Shown here piece by piece: positions 25,981-36,119 of a DNA stretch of 64,000 nucleotides (positions are counted from its first letter, which is position 1; every line of letters starts with the position of its first letter). Source of the stretch: Thalassoroseus pseudoceratinae (GTDB lineage Bacteria > Planctomycetota > Planctomycetia > Planctomycetales > Planctomycetaceae); assembly GCF_011634775.1 (NCBI RefSeq), contig NZ_JAALXT010000010.1:1-64000 (forward strand), written 5' to 3'. Both the position numbers and the translations under genes were made by a program. The notes beneath the pieces were generated by a model that made no database searches, was not told the origin of the DNA, and worked only from the letters and a program-made list of their open reading frames with translations.

Positions 25981-28900
25981 CTAGTCTGAGGAAGCGTCTT
26001 CAGACTCGCTTTTTGATCTTCGCTCGATCGTGACTGCCATGACGATCGGTGCGCTATTGTCTTCGCCCTTGACCAAATCGATCGTTGTGATGGCCCGGTC
26101 GCGTTTGGGTTCGATACTCAGGTAGCGGATCTGCTGGTTTCCGAGTGCGAATGCAAACTCGCTGCCCGGTACGTCGACTCGGCGGATGTAGTCTGCGAAA
26201 TGGACCGCATTGATCAGTTTATGATCTTCCGTTGTGCCATCGTCGTAGGTCAGCCGAACGATCATCGAAACGGTCTTGCTGTCATCGAATGGATGGTTCC
26301 AGCCGCCAACGCCGCTGAGTAGATGGATTGCTGTTGCTGATGTTCCGCAAGGCAACGACACCGATTTGGGCATTTTGGGCGGCAGTGTGCCGTTTGGACC
26401 GTGCAGTAGCACGATGTTGGGTTGCGTTTTACCCTGAGGATCAGTCAACACGAACGGAACGCCTTTGAAGACTTTCGGTTTCCAATCCGGGAAGATCATT
26501 CGGTCCGGACCGGTATCCGTGTTGCCAAACAGCCCCTTCGTGCTGATGGCGGTCGCAACTTTGTCCAGCGGCAGCGGAATGTAGGGACCGGTATCGGTCA
26601 TGAACTCCAACAAGTCCGTCAATTCCTTCTCAGAGATCTGCTTTTCAAATCCCTCTGGCATGACCGACTTACGCGACGCGATCAACTCCTCAATGTCTTC
26701 TCGTGGAACATCGATCTTTTTCGCCTTTGAATCGACAATTGTGATCGACGTCTTCGTTTCGCCGGCGAGCATTCCGTTGACGACTTTCCCGTCTACGGTC
26801 AGCACGTTGTAAAGTCGAAAGTTGCCTTCGACGTTGCGTGATGGGTCAATGATGTGCGTCAGCAGTTCTTCTTTCGGATGAACCGCCATGCCGGTCAGGT
26901 TGGGACCGATCTTCTGACCCATCTCGCCATGTTGGTGACAGGCAGCGCAAACTTTTTTGAAGACGGCTTTTCCGGCTTCGGCATCGCCTGTTGTCTCGGT
27001 CACGTGTAACAACGACTTCAAGACCTTGTCACGGTTGGCGTCCGGCAGACCGCCGCCCTTTGCGAGTAGTATTTCAGCCTGAGCCCGAAGACTTCGATCA
27101 GGGAACGATCTCAATGCCTGTTTTTGTTCCAGCGACAACTCGTTCAGGTCAAACTCTTTTGCTTCGGCTGCCGCCAGCAAAGACTTCACCCATGCCGGTT
27201 TGCCAAGAACGACACCGATAGCCGCGGACTTTGTACCGGGCGTCATGGATGGCATGTACTCGACAATCACTTTGCCGCCAGATTCCGCTTCGCTAAGACG
27301 TAGCGAAGCGAGAAGTTTTTCCGAAACATCTGGAGGAGTCTGTGGTGTGAGCAGTTCGACAACGGTCTCGACAGCATCCTTGTCGTTCGTACGAAAACCA
27401 ATCAGGTCTCGTGCGGCGGCACCGCGTTCGTTAGCGGAGGCGTCCTTGTCCTCGATGATTGAGACCAAAGCTTCAACGATTTCGTCGGCATATTCGTCAA
27501 GGGCTTTGGTGCCTGATCGCGACGCGAGACGCAACAGCTTGCCTTTCAAGGTTCTGTCACCATTTTCAAACGCTTTCACAAATGCCGCGTCCAGCGACTT
27601 GTTCGACTTGATTCGGTAGTTCGTCGGCAAACCGGTGGCCAATCCGTCCAGAATCGTTACCGATAGCGTGGGGTGTGCCGTCGAAAGATTTGCGACGATA
27701 CCTTGCAAACCACTAGCATCCGGTTTTTCACGAGCAAAGTGTTCTGCGATTCGACGTGTGATGCGATTGACGGCCTCGGACGGTGCGTCCTTGCGAGCAG
27801 TGACTCGTTGAAGGAAAGAACTCGCATGCTTTGCCGCTGCAGCCGTCAGGGCATCGATCAGGATTGGATCGTTTTCGCTCGATGCGAGTTCAGCCACAAG
27901 AACGCCGGCTTCCGCGGAAGCCGGCATGTCGGCGAGTGCCAGAATCGCCTGCAGCCGTACTTGCGGATTGCTGTCGCGGAACAATCCACGATGCTCCAGC
28001 AAAATCGCCAATCCGGCCTCGTCATGCGGAAGCACGGCAATCGCATTGCGACGAACCCCAGCCGACGGATGAGCGAGCGCAGTCCTCAGCCCCGTTGAAA
28101 TGGAGCTCGACGCCTTATTCTGTGAGTCGAACCGGATGTATCCCAAACCACGGAGCGTGTGCAATGCGTGGATCGCACCGACATTCAATCCGATTTCGTC
28201 CACGGAATCATCTTTCAGCATCGCCAATAACGGTTCCAGCACATCGTCGGCATCGCGTTCAACCAGCAATCGCTGTGCCTGCAGCCGCCAGGGGAAAGAT
28301 GGATGTTGTAGCTGGGCGACCAACTGTTGATTCGTGGCATCCGCAAGACTCGTGAAAGCATGGAGCTTATCCGATCCACCCTCAGTCGGAACGACGCGAT
28401 AAACTCGGCCATGTTTTTTGTCTCGCAGGTCACTTTCATAAGCAGCGCCCTTGCCGGTTTCAAAACCATGAGGCGTCGGATTGTGTTGCACAATGTAGTT
28501 GTACCAATCGATCACCCAGACGGCCCCGTCCGGCCCGACTTCCGCCATAATCGGTGCGCTCCATTCATCGTTGCTGGCCAACAGATTCACCGGGCTGGTT
28601 GATGTGTAATCGGCTCCGTCCGGGCGTAGTACGAACGTCCCGATCAGGTGTCCTGTCGGACCACAAACGAAGGCGGTCTTGTTCCACCATTGCTGCGGAA
28701 ACGTTCGTGCCGTGTACAACGCATGACCCGCCGCGGCCGTGTAGCCTCCGTGATGATCAACCTGACGGACGTTCTCGGTGATTGGATCGAATTTGTCGGA
28801 GTCGGCGATCGTGTGCAGTGTCGAAGGCGACAGGCCGCGAACGCCTTCGTAGTATCGATTCGGAATCGGTACGAATGTGCTCGGATTGCCATTGGCCGTC

Positions 28901-30432
28901 GAGCCGAAGATCAAGCCCTCTTCGCTGATTCCCAACCCCCAAGTGTTGTTGTCCGTCGACCGCACGAATTCTAGATCGGTGACTTTTGGGGGATCGGTCT
29001 GCGACAGCTTGAATCGCCAGAAGCCTTGACGGAACGATTGCGTCTGTTTCCCATCGAATTTTGGAGAGCTGTTGTTGTAACCCTGCATGGCCCAAATCCA
29101 GTTGTCGAGCCCGTAGCGAAAGTTGCTGACACCCCCATGCGTGTCACCAAGAGCCCAGCCAGTGATCAGAGTGGTTCTCTGATCGGCCACGTCGTCGCCG
29201 TTGGTGTCTTTCAGGAAGATCGTTTCCCGTCCGTTCTGCACGACGGCACCGCCGCGAACGATGACGATGGCGGCCGGGATGCTCAATCCGTCGGCAAACA
29301 CGGTGAACTTGTCGGCGACATGGTCTCCGTCGGTATCTTCGCAGATGCGAATGCGGTCGCGGTTGCCACCAACTTCATTGGGATAATCAACCGTTTCGCA
29401 CACCCACAGACGACCACGTTCATCCCATGTCATCGCAATCGGCTTGGCCTGAAAGTTTCGTTCGTCAGCGTAAAGGCGAACGGTCATGTTCTCCGGTGTG
29501 ACGAAATGTTTGATCGATTCCTCAGGTGACAGAGGTTTCTGCATCAGCGTTTTAGGGTCGCCCTGCGTTCCCCATTGCCGGCTGGGTGTGTAGTTTGGGA
29601 TCTTCGGGCCGACGTCAATGTACTCAAACTTTGCAACGTCTTTTCTAAGTGGCGTCATGGCAGGCGCGACGAACCGATTGACATCGCCAAAAGCGGGCAC
29701 CTTTGACGGATCGTCACCACATGCCCATCGGATTCCGCGTTCCACAAGATTGTGAAAACCAGCATTGGAAAAAGTACGCTGATCGTGGCCCCACGCGGTG
29801 TAGAAAACACGGCCTTTGCCATGAGTCCGAATCCAAGTCCATGGCTCGCGTTTGCTGCCATCCGCCTGCTCACCTTCGACGCGGTACTCGAGGACGGTGC
29901 GATCCTTCTCGTTGTGCAGGTGATGAATGTACGTTTCGTCCCAACTGGTGAAGCTGCCGTAGTCTTTCATGATCGGGTGATCGGCGGCCGCGATCTGCGT
30001 TGTAAAAACACGACCACCATGCCGCTGAAACTGCGCTCCCATCAAGGCAACGATGTCCTTATTATTCCGCCAGCAGTAAGTTGCACAATGCAGCGGGATG
30101 AATCCTTTTCCACCGGCAACATAATCCAGCAACGCTTCCGCCTGAGAATCGGCGATCTCGTCAATGTTGGCATACAGCACGAGTCCGTCGAACTTCGCGA
30201 GCGTATCCGGATTGATGTCCGCCATGCGATCGGTGTATTTCAACTCGATTCCACGTTCAGCGAGTGCCGGTGCGAGTTCCTGAAACCGACGAGCCGGCTG
30301 GTGGTGACCATTGTCCCCCATGAATAGCAGGCTCAGGTCGTCTCCGACAGCATTTGCGGAGGAAACGGTCAAGAGAAGGACAGCAACGGAAGCGGCTATT
30401 CCAGCACCAATGATTGGATGTTCGTGTTTCAT
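25981..30432 (-). CDS. ThuA / PVC-type heme-binding / HEAT / cytochrome c protein
   Basis: 1483 residues from ATG 30432; longer in-frame readings run into the neighbouring gene. Domains in order: signal peptide (AVLLLTVSSANAV); ThuA-like domain (SLLFMGDNGHHQPARRFQEL; HCATYCWRNN; WDETYIHHLH) to about 270; a PVC-type membrane-bound dehydrogenase beta-propeller (MTWDERGRLWVCETVDYPNE; VIDWYNYIVQHN) to about 700; HEAT-like repeats to about 1110; a C-terminal cytochrome c with CAACHQHGEMG and a downstream Met ligand candidate in SVMPEGFEKQ; then a beta domain. Typical of planctomycete periplasmic sugar oxidation. It follows the Gfo/Idh/MocA gene by 70 bases, probably as one operon. Confidence 0.9.
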   Translation of the reverse strand: MKHEHPIIGAGIAASVAVLLLTVSSANAVGDDLSLLFMGDNGHHQPARRFQELAPALAERGIELKYTDRMADINPDTLAKFDGLVLYANIDEIADSQAEALLDYVAGGKGFIPLHCATYCWRNNKDIVALMGAQFQRHGGRVFTTQIAAADHPIMKDYGSFTSWDETYIHHLHNEKDRTVLEYRVEGEQADGSKREPWTWIRTHGKGRVFYTAWGHDQRTFSNAGFHNLVERGIRWACGDDPSKVPAFGDVNRFVAPAMTPLRKDVAKFEYIDVGPKIPNYTPSRQWGTQGDPKTLMQKPLSPEESIKHFVTPENMTVRLYADERNFQAKPIAMTWDERGRLWVCETVDYPNEVGGNRDRIRICEDTDGDHVADKFTVFADGLSIPAAIVIVRGGAVVQNGRETIFLKDTNGDDVADQRTTLITGWALGDTHGGVSNFRYGLDNWIWAMQGYNNSSPKFDGKQTQSFRQGFWRFKLSQTDPPKVTDLEFVRSTDNNTWGLGISEEGLIFGSTANGNPSTFVPIPNRYYEGVRGLSPSTLHTIADSDKFDPITENVRQVDHHGGYTAAAGHALYTARTFPQQWWNKTAFVCGPTGHLIGTFVLRPDGADYTSTSPVNLLASNDEWSAPIMAEVGPDGAVWVIDWYNYIVQHNPTPHGFETGKGAAYESDLRDKKHGRVYRVVPTEGGSDKLHAFTSLADATNQQLVAQLQHPSFPWRLQAQRLLVERDADDVLEPLLAMLKDDSVDEIGLNVGAIHALHTLRGLGYIRFDSQNKASSSISTGLRTALAHPSAGVRRNAIAVLPHDEAGLAILLEHRGLFRDSNPQVRLQAILALADMPASAEAGVLVAELASSENDPILIDALTAAAAKHASSFLQRVTARKDAPSEAVNRITRRIAEHFAREKPDASGLQGIVANLSTAHPTLSVTILDGLATGLPTNYRIKSNKSLDAAFVKAFENGDRTLKGKLLRLASRSGTKALDEYADEIVEALVSIIEDKDASANERGAAARDLIGFRTNDKDAVETVVELLTPQTPPDVSEKLLASLRLSEAESGGKVIVEYMPSMTPGTKSAAIGVVLGKPAWVKSLLAAAEAKEFDLNELSLEQKQALRSFPDRSLRAQAEILLAKGGGLPDANRDKVLKSLLHVTETTGDAEAGKAVFKKVCAACHQHGEMGQKIGPNLTGMAVHPKEELLTHIIDPSRNVEGNFRLYNVLTVDGKVVNGMLAGETKTSITIVDSKAKKIDVPREDIEELIASRKSVMPEGFEKQISEKELTDLLEFMTDTGPYIPLPLDKVATAISTKGLFGNTDTGPDRMIFPDWKPKVFKGVPFVLTDPQGKTQPNIVLLHGPNGTLPPKMPKSVSLPCGTSATAIHLLSGVGGWNHPFDDSKTVSMIVRLTYDDGTTEDHKLINAVHFADYIRRVDVPGSEFAFALGNQQIRYLSIEPKRDRAITTIDLVKGEDNSAPIVMAVTIERRSKSESEDASSD

Positions 30433-30502
30433 CGTATGACCATATTTTTTGTTGATTGAATGAGGAGCCGCTGCGGCTTTCCCGGTGCGAGGGCAAGGCT
30501 GC

Positions 30503-31621
30503 TTAGCCGAGCGTGAACTCCGGCAGACGAACGATTTCGCCGCCCTTTGTGGCCGACTCGTGCGCGCAGATTCCGACGCAGGTCCAGTTTGCACTTGTGA
30601 CCGCATTCGGCTGCGGATCACGATCTTCCAGCAGAGCCGAAACAAACTCATGCACCAAGTGTGGATGCGAGCCGCCGTGACCACCTCCCTGAAGGAATGA
30701 CAAGTGCTCGGCGTCGTGAATTTCGGCAGGCAGCGTGAATCTTTGGATTTCCTCGGGCAACAAGTGAGCGAAATCCGGAACCTCAATCTTTTCCGGAATC
30801 TCAGGTTCCGGCTTCTTTGCCGTGTGAATCACGTGTGGTTCGTTCTCCACCAGCGTCCATTCAAAACTCTTCTTGGTACCGTAGACATCAAAACTTTCGC
30901 GATACTGACGAGCAACGTCGTACAGACAGCGCCAGATGTGTGCCGTGAGATCGGAGTCTTTGACCTTGATGTGAGCCGACTGCAGCGCGAATGTGTTGCC
31001 GGACTTCTTGGCGATATCGTCTCGAACCGTCCCCGATCCGAAGCAACTCACGTATTCCGCCAGTCCGTCAACCAGTCCGAGGCAAGGGCTGACAACGTGC
31101 GTCGCATAGTGCATGGGAATCATTTCTTCCCAGTAGCTGGGCCAACCGTCCATGTCCTGCGGATGTGACGCTGCCAGATGCTGGATTTTCCCCAGTTCAC
31201 CCTTGTCATACAGGTCTTTGATGAATAGGTACTCGCGGCTGTAGACGACGGTCTCGGCCATCATGTACTTCAGACCTGTTTCTTTGACTTTCTCGACGAT
31301 TTGCCGACAATCGTCGATCGTCGTTGCCATCGGAACAGTACACATCACGTGCTTGCCCGCATCCAACGCTTTCAGTGACATCCAAGCGTGATCCGGAATC
31401 GGACTGTTGATATGGACGAAGTCGATATCCGAATCAGCAAGTACCTGATCGTAATCGGTGTATCGCTTCTCGATGCCGAATTGGTCGCCGGACTTGTTCA
31501 GTTCGGCTTCGTTGCGACGGCAGATCGCGGTGACATCTGCGTTTGGATGCGCCTTGTAGATGGGGATGAATTCAGCACCGAAGCCCAATCCAATCATGGC
31601 AGCATTGACAGTACGACTCAC
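30503..31621 (-). CDS. Gfo/Idh/MocA family oxidoreductase
   Basis: 372 residues from GTG 31621, seven bases after AAGGAAG. The Rossmann motif is AAMIGLGFGAEFIPIYKAHP, then DVTAICRRNE; the catalytic-region segment is DAGKHVMCTVPMATTIDDCR, close to the E-K-P signature but with V-P in its place. The second domain includes GGGHGGSHPHLVHEFVSALL. The family oxidises sugars or inositols with NAD(P). There is no Tat signal, so it is probably cytoplasmic. It is upstream of the ThuA/PVC gene and divergent from an XylR-type regulator, which suggests an inducible sugar pathway. Confidence 0.88.
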   Translation of the reverse strand: MSRTVNAAMIGLGFGAEFIPIYKAHPNADVTAICRRNEAELNKSGDQFGIEKRYTDYDQVLADSDIDFVHINSPIPDHAWMSLKALDAGKHVMCTVPMATTIDDCRQIVEKVKETGLKYMMAETVVYSREYLFIKDLYDKGELGKIQHLAASHPQDMDGWPSYWEEMIPMHYATHVVSPCLGLVDGLAEYVSCFGSGTVRDDIAKKSGNTFALQSAHIKVKDSDLTAHIWRCLYDVARQYRESFDVYGTKKSFEWTLVENEPHVIHTAKKPEPEIPEKIEVPDFAHLLPEEIQRFTLPAEIHDAEHLSFLQGGGHGGSHPHLVHEFVSALLEDRDPQPNAVTSANWTCVGICAHESATKGGEIVRLPEFTLG

Positions 31622-31870
31622 AGGATTCTTCCTTTCATTCGCAGCGCAGTCACGACACGCTGGGAAACAGCGTCGAGTAAGCGGCCAAAACCGACCGCGT
31701 GAACTGGGGCGGAGAGGACTCCGATTTTGCCTATTGTCGCATCCAACAGTTGTTCCGCCATGACATATTGCGCACAATAATTGAGATATTTTACCGACAA
31801 ATCGCTGCGGTTGCACAGTGGTTCGTCTCAGTTGCTTCTGCATCCAACGATACGACTGAGTATTTTTTCG

Positions 31871-33019
31871 ATGCCGCGACGAAGCGTTGCCCTACTAATT
31901 GAAACGTCGAATTCATACTCCCGTGGTGTGCTGGAGGGAATCACACAGTACGTTCGCCATCACGAAAGATGGTCCATCTTCCTGCCCGAACAGGAACGAG
32001 GCGGCAGACCACCGCAGTGGCTTGGACGGTGGAACGGTGATGGCATTATCGCGCGAATCGAAACCGACGAGATCGCCGCTTCGTTGCGAAAAACTAAGTT
32101 GCCGGTCGTCGATGTGAGTGCTGCTCGACACCTGCCGGATATTCCGTGGGTGGAAACCGACGATAATGCGATTGCCGAACTCGGTGTCCAGCATCTGCTT
32201 GACCGAGGCTTTCGGAATCTGGCCTATTGCGGCGATCCGGGTTTCAACTGGTCGAACTGGAGGCGAGACAAATTTCGATCGCTTGTGGAGTCGGCCGGAG
32301 TCGCTGTCAACGTTTACGATTCGTTGTCGCGCAATGACCCGAAGTACTCGTGGAACCGTGAGAAACGTGGCCTCGCAAAATGGCTCAGTGGCTTGCCTCG
32401 CCCGATCGGGGTCTTTGCCTGTTACGACATTCAAGCCCAAAAGCTGCTTGAAGTCTGCCGGGAACTGGACATCGCCGTACCTGAAGAAATCGCGGTGCTG
32501 GGAGTCGACAACGACCAGCTTCTGTGTGAACTTTCTGATCCACCGTTGTCGAGCATCATTTGCAATACGCAAAGGACAGGGTTCGAGGCAGCGACATTGC
32601 TGGACCGAATGATGAACGGCGAACAGATTGATTCTGCGCCGGTCCTTGTCGCTCCGCTGGGCATTCAAACTCGGCAGTCGACCGACATTCTGGCCATCGA
32701 CGATCCCGACATCGCCACCGCCTTGCGATTCATTCGCGAACATGCGCTGGAAGGAATCAACGTGGCGGATGTCGTGCGACGCGTGGCGCTGTCACGACGA
32801 GTTCTGGAAAGTCGATTCAAAAAGATCCTTGGTCGGTCACCACATGAAGAACTGACACGTCTGAAGCTGGCACGGATCAAAGAGTTGTTGAGTGAAACCG
32901 ATCTCTCGTTGTCCGAAATTGCGAGGCGGACCGGATTCGACCACGACGAGTACATGTGCGTGTTTTTTCGCAAGTTGGAAGGCATGCCACCGGGAAAGTA
33001 CCGGAGCAAAGCGTTGTAA
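31871..33019 (+). CDS. XylR-type transcriptional regulator (LacI-like sensor, AraC HTH)
   Basis: 382 residues from ATG 31871. Residues 1-275 form a periplasmic-binding-protein-like ligand domain (VALLIETSNSYSRGVLEGI; AVLGVDNDQLLCELSDPPLSSI). The last 100 residues are an AraC HTH pair (VADVVRRVALSRRVLESRFK; LSLSEIARRTGFDHDEYM). This arrangement is the XylR family of planctomycetes. It is divergent from the Gfo/Idh/MocA-ThuA/PVC operon with a 250-base shared control region, so it most likely senses a sugar and activates that operon. Confidence 0.9.
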   Translation: MPRRSVALLIETSNSYSRGVLEGITQYVRHHERWSIFLPEQERGGRPPQWLGRWNGDGIIARIETDEIAASLRKTKLPVVDVSAARHLPDIPWVETDDNAIAELGVQHLLDRGFRNLAYCGDPGFNWSNWRRDKFRSLVESAGVAVNVYDSLSRNDPKYSWNREKRGLAKWLSGLPRPIGVFACYDIQAQKLLEVCRELDIAVPEEIAVLGVDNDQLLCELSDPPLSSIICNTQRTGFEAATLLDRMMNGEQIDSAPVLVAPLGIQTRQSTDILAIDDPDIATALRFIREHALEGINVADVVRRVALSRRVLESRFKKILGRSPHEELTRLKLARIKELLSETDLSLSEIARRTGFDHDEYMCVFFRKLEGMPPGKYRSKAL

Positions 33020-33061
33020 TCTGGAGAATTCAGGCCCTCTTGACGGGATACCTAAGTCCGA

Positions 33062-33460
33062 TCATTCGGAGAGCGGCGAGACGAACTGCGATAGCACTTT
33101 GAAGGTACGGCTCAATTGGTCGTGGTGAAGATTGTGACCCGCGTTGCCGATGTGTACGAGTGTGCCGTTCCGCATCGCACTGGCTACTTCCTGGTGGGCT
33201 TTGCGATCATCAGGAGATGCATCGGCTTTCAGTATCAACGCGGGAACGGAGATTTTCTCCAACGAGTCGCCGATTCGCATCGCTCCCGACATGACCGCAA
33301 ACTGCTCACGTGAGTAAGCGCCGTGATACTGCTTCTTTGACAAAGCCCAGTACCCACAATCCACGAGGTCCCATTTGGGGTTGTCCCGGCGACACTTGGC
33401 GACCAGTTCGTCGAAGGAGTCGTTGTTCTGAGCAACGAGGTCCTCTGTTGAACCGAACAT
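33062..33460 (-). pseudogene. 5'-truncated alpha/beta hydrolase
   Basis: 132 open codons encode only the C-terminal half of an alpha/beta hydrolase: cap helices, the strand VPALILKADASPDDRK, and the catalytic-His loop HIGNAGHNLHHDQ. The N-terminal half with the oxyanion strand and the G-x-S-x-G nucleophile elbow is absent upstream, where the frame closes near 33540. The gene has lost its 5' part, at a breakpoint it nearly shares with the SelO fragment. Confidence 0.7.
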
Positions 33461-33574
33461 GCTGACGGTAAGATGTTTCGTTGGGGGAACTGAGCCGCTT
33501 TGAGTCGGCGTTCGGTTGAGCGTTTCTCCTGGTCGATCAATTCCAGTTCGCAGAGTTTCAGTAGGAACCTAATC

Positions 33575-33763
33575 TACATCCTTCGCAACCATCTTGTAGA
33601 GGAAGCTCTTGTAGCCGCATCGGATCACGCCCATCTGGCTCCCCTTGAGCGGCTGCTAAAAGTCATCACGTGTCCGTTTGAGGAGCAATCACGATTGGAA
33701 CGCTACGCCCGACCGGCCTCTCGCGAGTTTACCGATTGCTACACGACCTTCTGCGGTACATGA
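33575..33763 (+). pseudogene. 3'-terminal fragment of a SelO/YdiU gene
   Basis: A plus-strand segment reads YILRNHLVEEALVAASDHAH, LAPLERLLKVITCPFEEQ and ends TTFCGT-stop. The R-N-H-x-V-E-x-A, PFERLL and terminal T-F-C-G-T are the exact C-terminal signature of SelO (protein adenylyltransferase, YdiU). The other roughly 430 residues are missing. The fragment begins about 100 bases from the truncated end of the alpha/beta hydrolase remnant. Confidence 0.75.
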
Positions 33764-33991
33764 GGACTTGGCTGTGCTGCCGAACTCAGTAGAAAGCGAC
33801 CACATGCACCCGCAACCGCTATTCGTGGATTTGCGAACAAAGATGCGACCAATTTTGAAGTTCGTTCCAAACAGCCTCGGAACGGTTGGCTAGTTAGATC
33901 TCGCGGCAAACTTCTCCTGTGTGCAGTGGCATACGATCCGTTTTCGTGAGCAAGCCGTAGCAATCGGATTGAACTTCGTATCAGCATCGAC
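33764..33991. other. Gap between SelO remnant and hypB
   Basis: 228 bases with no recognisable coding sequence and no strong hairpin to end the hyp transcript. It lies at the downstream edge of the hydrogenase locus. Confidence 0.4.
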
Positions 33992-34657
33992 CTAAGAATC
34001 ATTGTACCGAGTATTTAGAGCACTGATCCATTCGTCGAGACCGGATTCAGTCTTTGACGAGACTTTGAATACTGGTAGTCCAGGACGAACCGAGTGAACA
34101 CTTTGAAGCGCGATGTCTTCTCGAAACTCCACTGCCGTTGCTAAGTCTGTCTTGGTGATGATTGCAGCATCCGCGGTGTTGAAAATCGTGGGATACTTTA
34201 GCGGCTTATCTTCGCCTTCGGTGACTGAGAATAGCACTAGTCGATAGTCTTCGCCGAGATCGTAAGTTGCTGGGCAAACGAGATTCCCAACATTCTCTAT
34301 CAAGAGAACGTCCAGATCGTCGAGATCCCACCCGTCGATGGCATTCTCGACCATGTCGGCCTCTAAATGGCAGACTGTGCCCGTTACGATTTGACGGACG
34401 GGAACACCGGAGCGAGCAAGACGGGTAGCGTCGTTTTCTGTTGCGAGATCACCCACAAGGGCGGCCACTTTGAACTTACTTGAGAGTCGTTTGAGGACTT
34501 TCTCAAGGAACAATGTTTTTCCACTTCCCGGGCTCGAGACCAAGCTCACAACATAGACGCCATGAGTATGGAACCGTTGACGCAATGCTCGGGCCTTTTC
34601 GTCATTCTTCTTGAGGATCTTGGTCCGTACTTCAACGAGCCTAGTTTGTGTGTTCAT
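33992..34657 (-). CDS. hypB: Hydrogenase nickel-insertion GTPase HypB
   Basis: 221-residue SIMIBI-class GTPase that delivers nickel to the hydrogenase large-subunit precursor with HypA. P-loop SLVSSPGSGKTLFLEK, VGDLATENDATRLAR, the metal-site pair GTVCHLEADM (Cys-His), LLIENVGNLVCPATYDLG, and guanine specificity ITKTDLA. It lacks the N-terminal CxxCGC and His-rich nickel store of some HypBs. ATG overlaps the hypA stop (ATGA). Last gene of the hox-hyp operon. Confidence 0.95.
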   Translation of the reverse strand: MNTQTRLVEVRTKILKKNDEKARALRQRFHTHGVYVVSLVSSPGSGKTLFLEKVLKRLSSKFKVAALVGDLATENDATRLARSGVPVRQIVTGTVCHLEADMVENAIDGWDLDDLDVLLIENVGNLVCPATYDLGEDYRLVLFSVTEGEDKPLKYPTIFNTADAAIITKTDLATAVEFREDIALQSVHSVRPGLPVFKVSSKTESGLDEWISALNTRYNDS

Positions 34658-34998
34658 GTCTCAACCTGTAAAGCGATAATGTCCAATTCATGGCCGCGGA
34701 TGATCCGTTCAATCCAATTCCCGCATTGAAGACATTGATGCAATTGAATCGACGCGATCTCAGTTTCCCGTTGGCAGTTTCCGCAGTAGCCAACTGCCTC
34801 GACGGCTTCGATATCCAATTTGACTTCACTCATTGACGTTGCCTTGCGAGCCAATTCCCAAGCCGATTGCAGGGCCTCGCATACGACTCCAGACAGTTCA
34901 CCAACCTGGATTTGGACGGCGACAACGTGCACATTTCGCTGATGTGCTAGTTCTTGAACCTGATCAATCAGTTGGAGTGCGATAGACAACTCGTGCAT
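34654..34998 (-). CDS. hypA: Hydrogenase nickel chaperone HypA
   Basis: 114 residues. The N-terminal M-H-E (nickel ligand His2) is intact, followed by LSIALQLIDQVQELA. The zinc-binding loop has two CxxC pairs (YCGNC and CLQCG, about residues 71-94). Partner of HypB in nickel delivery to HoxH. It lies between hypE and hypB and overlaps hypB by four bases. Confidence 0.95.
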   Translation of the reverse strand: MHELSIALQLIDQVQELAHQRNVHVVAVQIQVGELSGVVCEALQSAWELARKATSMSEVKLDIEAVEAVGYCGNCQRETEIASIQLHQCLQCGNWIERIIRGHELDIIALQVET

Positions 34999-35021
34999 TG
35001 GTCTTCAGTCTCCAATGACAC

Positions 35022-36119
35022 CTAACAGATTCTGGGGAGCTGTTCACCTGCTGGCATCGTGACAATACGTTCGCCGCCAATGACAGACTTCATCACCACT
35101 ATTCCAGGATGATCAGTCGTGACCTCACCGAGAATTGCGGCGTTCGCGCCAAGTGGGTGTTCGCGCATTGTATTTAACAACCGGTCAGTTTGGTCGGGTG
35201 GGACAACAGCAATCAGCTTGCCTTCATTGGCGACGTAGAGTGGGTCCATCCCAAGCATCTCACAAGCGGCACGAACTTCTGGACGCACGGGAAGTGCTGT
35301 TTCCTCAATCTTAACTCCAAGGTTGACTGCTGACACCAACTCATTGAGGACCGCTGCCACACCACCGCGAGTCGGGTCGCGCATCCAGTGAATGCCAGGG
35401 CAAGCTGCGAGCATGGCTCGCGTCAAGCTGTTCAAAGATGCGTTGTCGCTTTTTAGAACGGTGGTGAACTCTAATCCTTCTCGAACCGACATGATCGACA
35501 TGCCATGATCACCGACAGTGCCAGAGACTAATATGCAGTCGCCTGGCTGAACATGTCGAATCGAAAGCGACCGACCGGCCGGTACGATTCCGATTCCCGA
35601 TGTCGTGATGAACACGCCATCGCCTTTACCGCGATCGACGACCTTAGTATCGCCCGTCACCATTTGCACACCTGCGGCTTCGCAGGCAGTCTTCATTGAA
35701 ATGACGATACGAGCCAAGTCGGTCAGTGGCAGTCCTTCTTCGAGAATGAACGCTGCCGAAAGAAACTTCGGTTCCGCGCCGCCGACAGCCAAGTCGTTGA
35801 CCGTACCGTGCACCGCAAGTTGACCAATATCCCCTCCCGGAAAAAAAAGCGGACGAACGACAAATGAATCCGTCGTAAATGCAAGTCGAGCAGCATCGAA
35901 TGGGGAGCTTGATTTCGACTCGGTCCAACGATTGAGTTGGATTGTTGCCTGATCCTCTAGTGCTGATAGGAGATTGTTGTCGAACGCTGGCAAAAATAAT
36001 TGTTTGATCAGATCATTGGTGAGTTTTCCGCCGCTTCCATGACCGAGTTGGATGTGGTCGGCCAGAGTGTTAGGCAACGGACAAGAGAGTTCATCGAAAT
36101 CCATTGGTGTCGCGATCAT
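35022..36119 (-). CDS. hypE: Carbamoyl-dehydrating protein HypE
   Basis: 365 residues from ATG 36119, overlapping the hypD stop (ATGA). It has the PurM-like ATP-binding fold ([52 protein letters not shown]). It ends with PRIC: the C-terminal cysteine carries the carbamoyl group that HypE dehydrates to the thiocyanate used for the Fe(CN) ligands. It works with HypF (carbamoyl donor) and HypC/HypD (iron scaffold). Confidence 0.95.
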   Translation of the reverse strand: MIATPMDFDELSCPLPNTLADHIQLGHGSGGKLTNDLIKQLFLPAFDNNLLSALEDQATIQLNRWTESKSSSPFDAARLAFTTDSFVVRPLFFPGGDIGQLAVHGTVNDLAVGGAEPKFLSAAFILEEGLPLTDLARIVISMKTACEAAGVQMVTGDTKVVDRGKGDGVFITTSGIGIVPAGRSLSIRHVQPGDCILVSGTVGDHGMSIMSVREGLEFTTVLKSDNASLNSLTRAMLAACPGIHWMRDPTRGGVAAVLNELVSAVNLGVKIEETALPVRPEVRAACEMLGMDPLYVANEGKLIAVVPPDQTDRLLNTMREHPLGANAAILGEVTTDHPGIVVMKSVIGGERIVTMPAGEQLPRIC

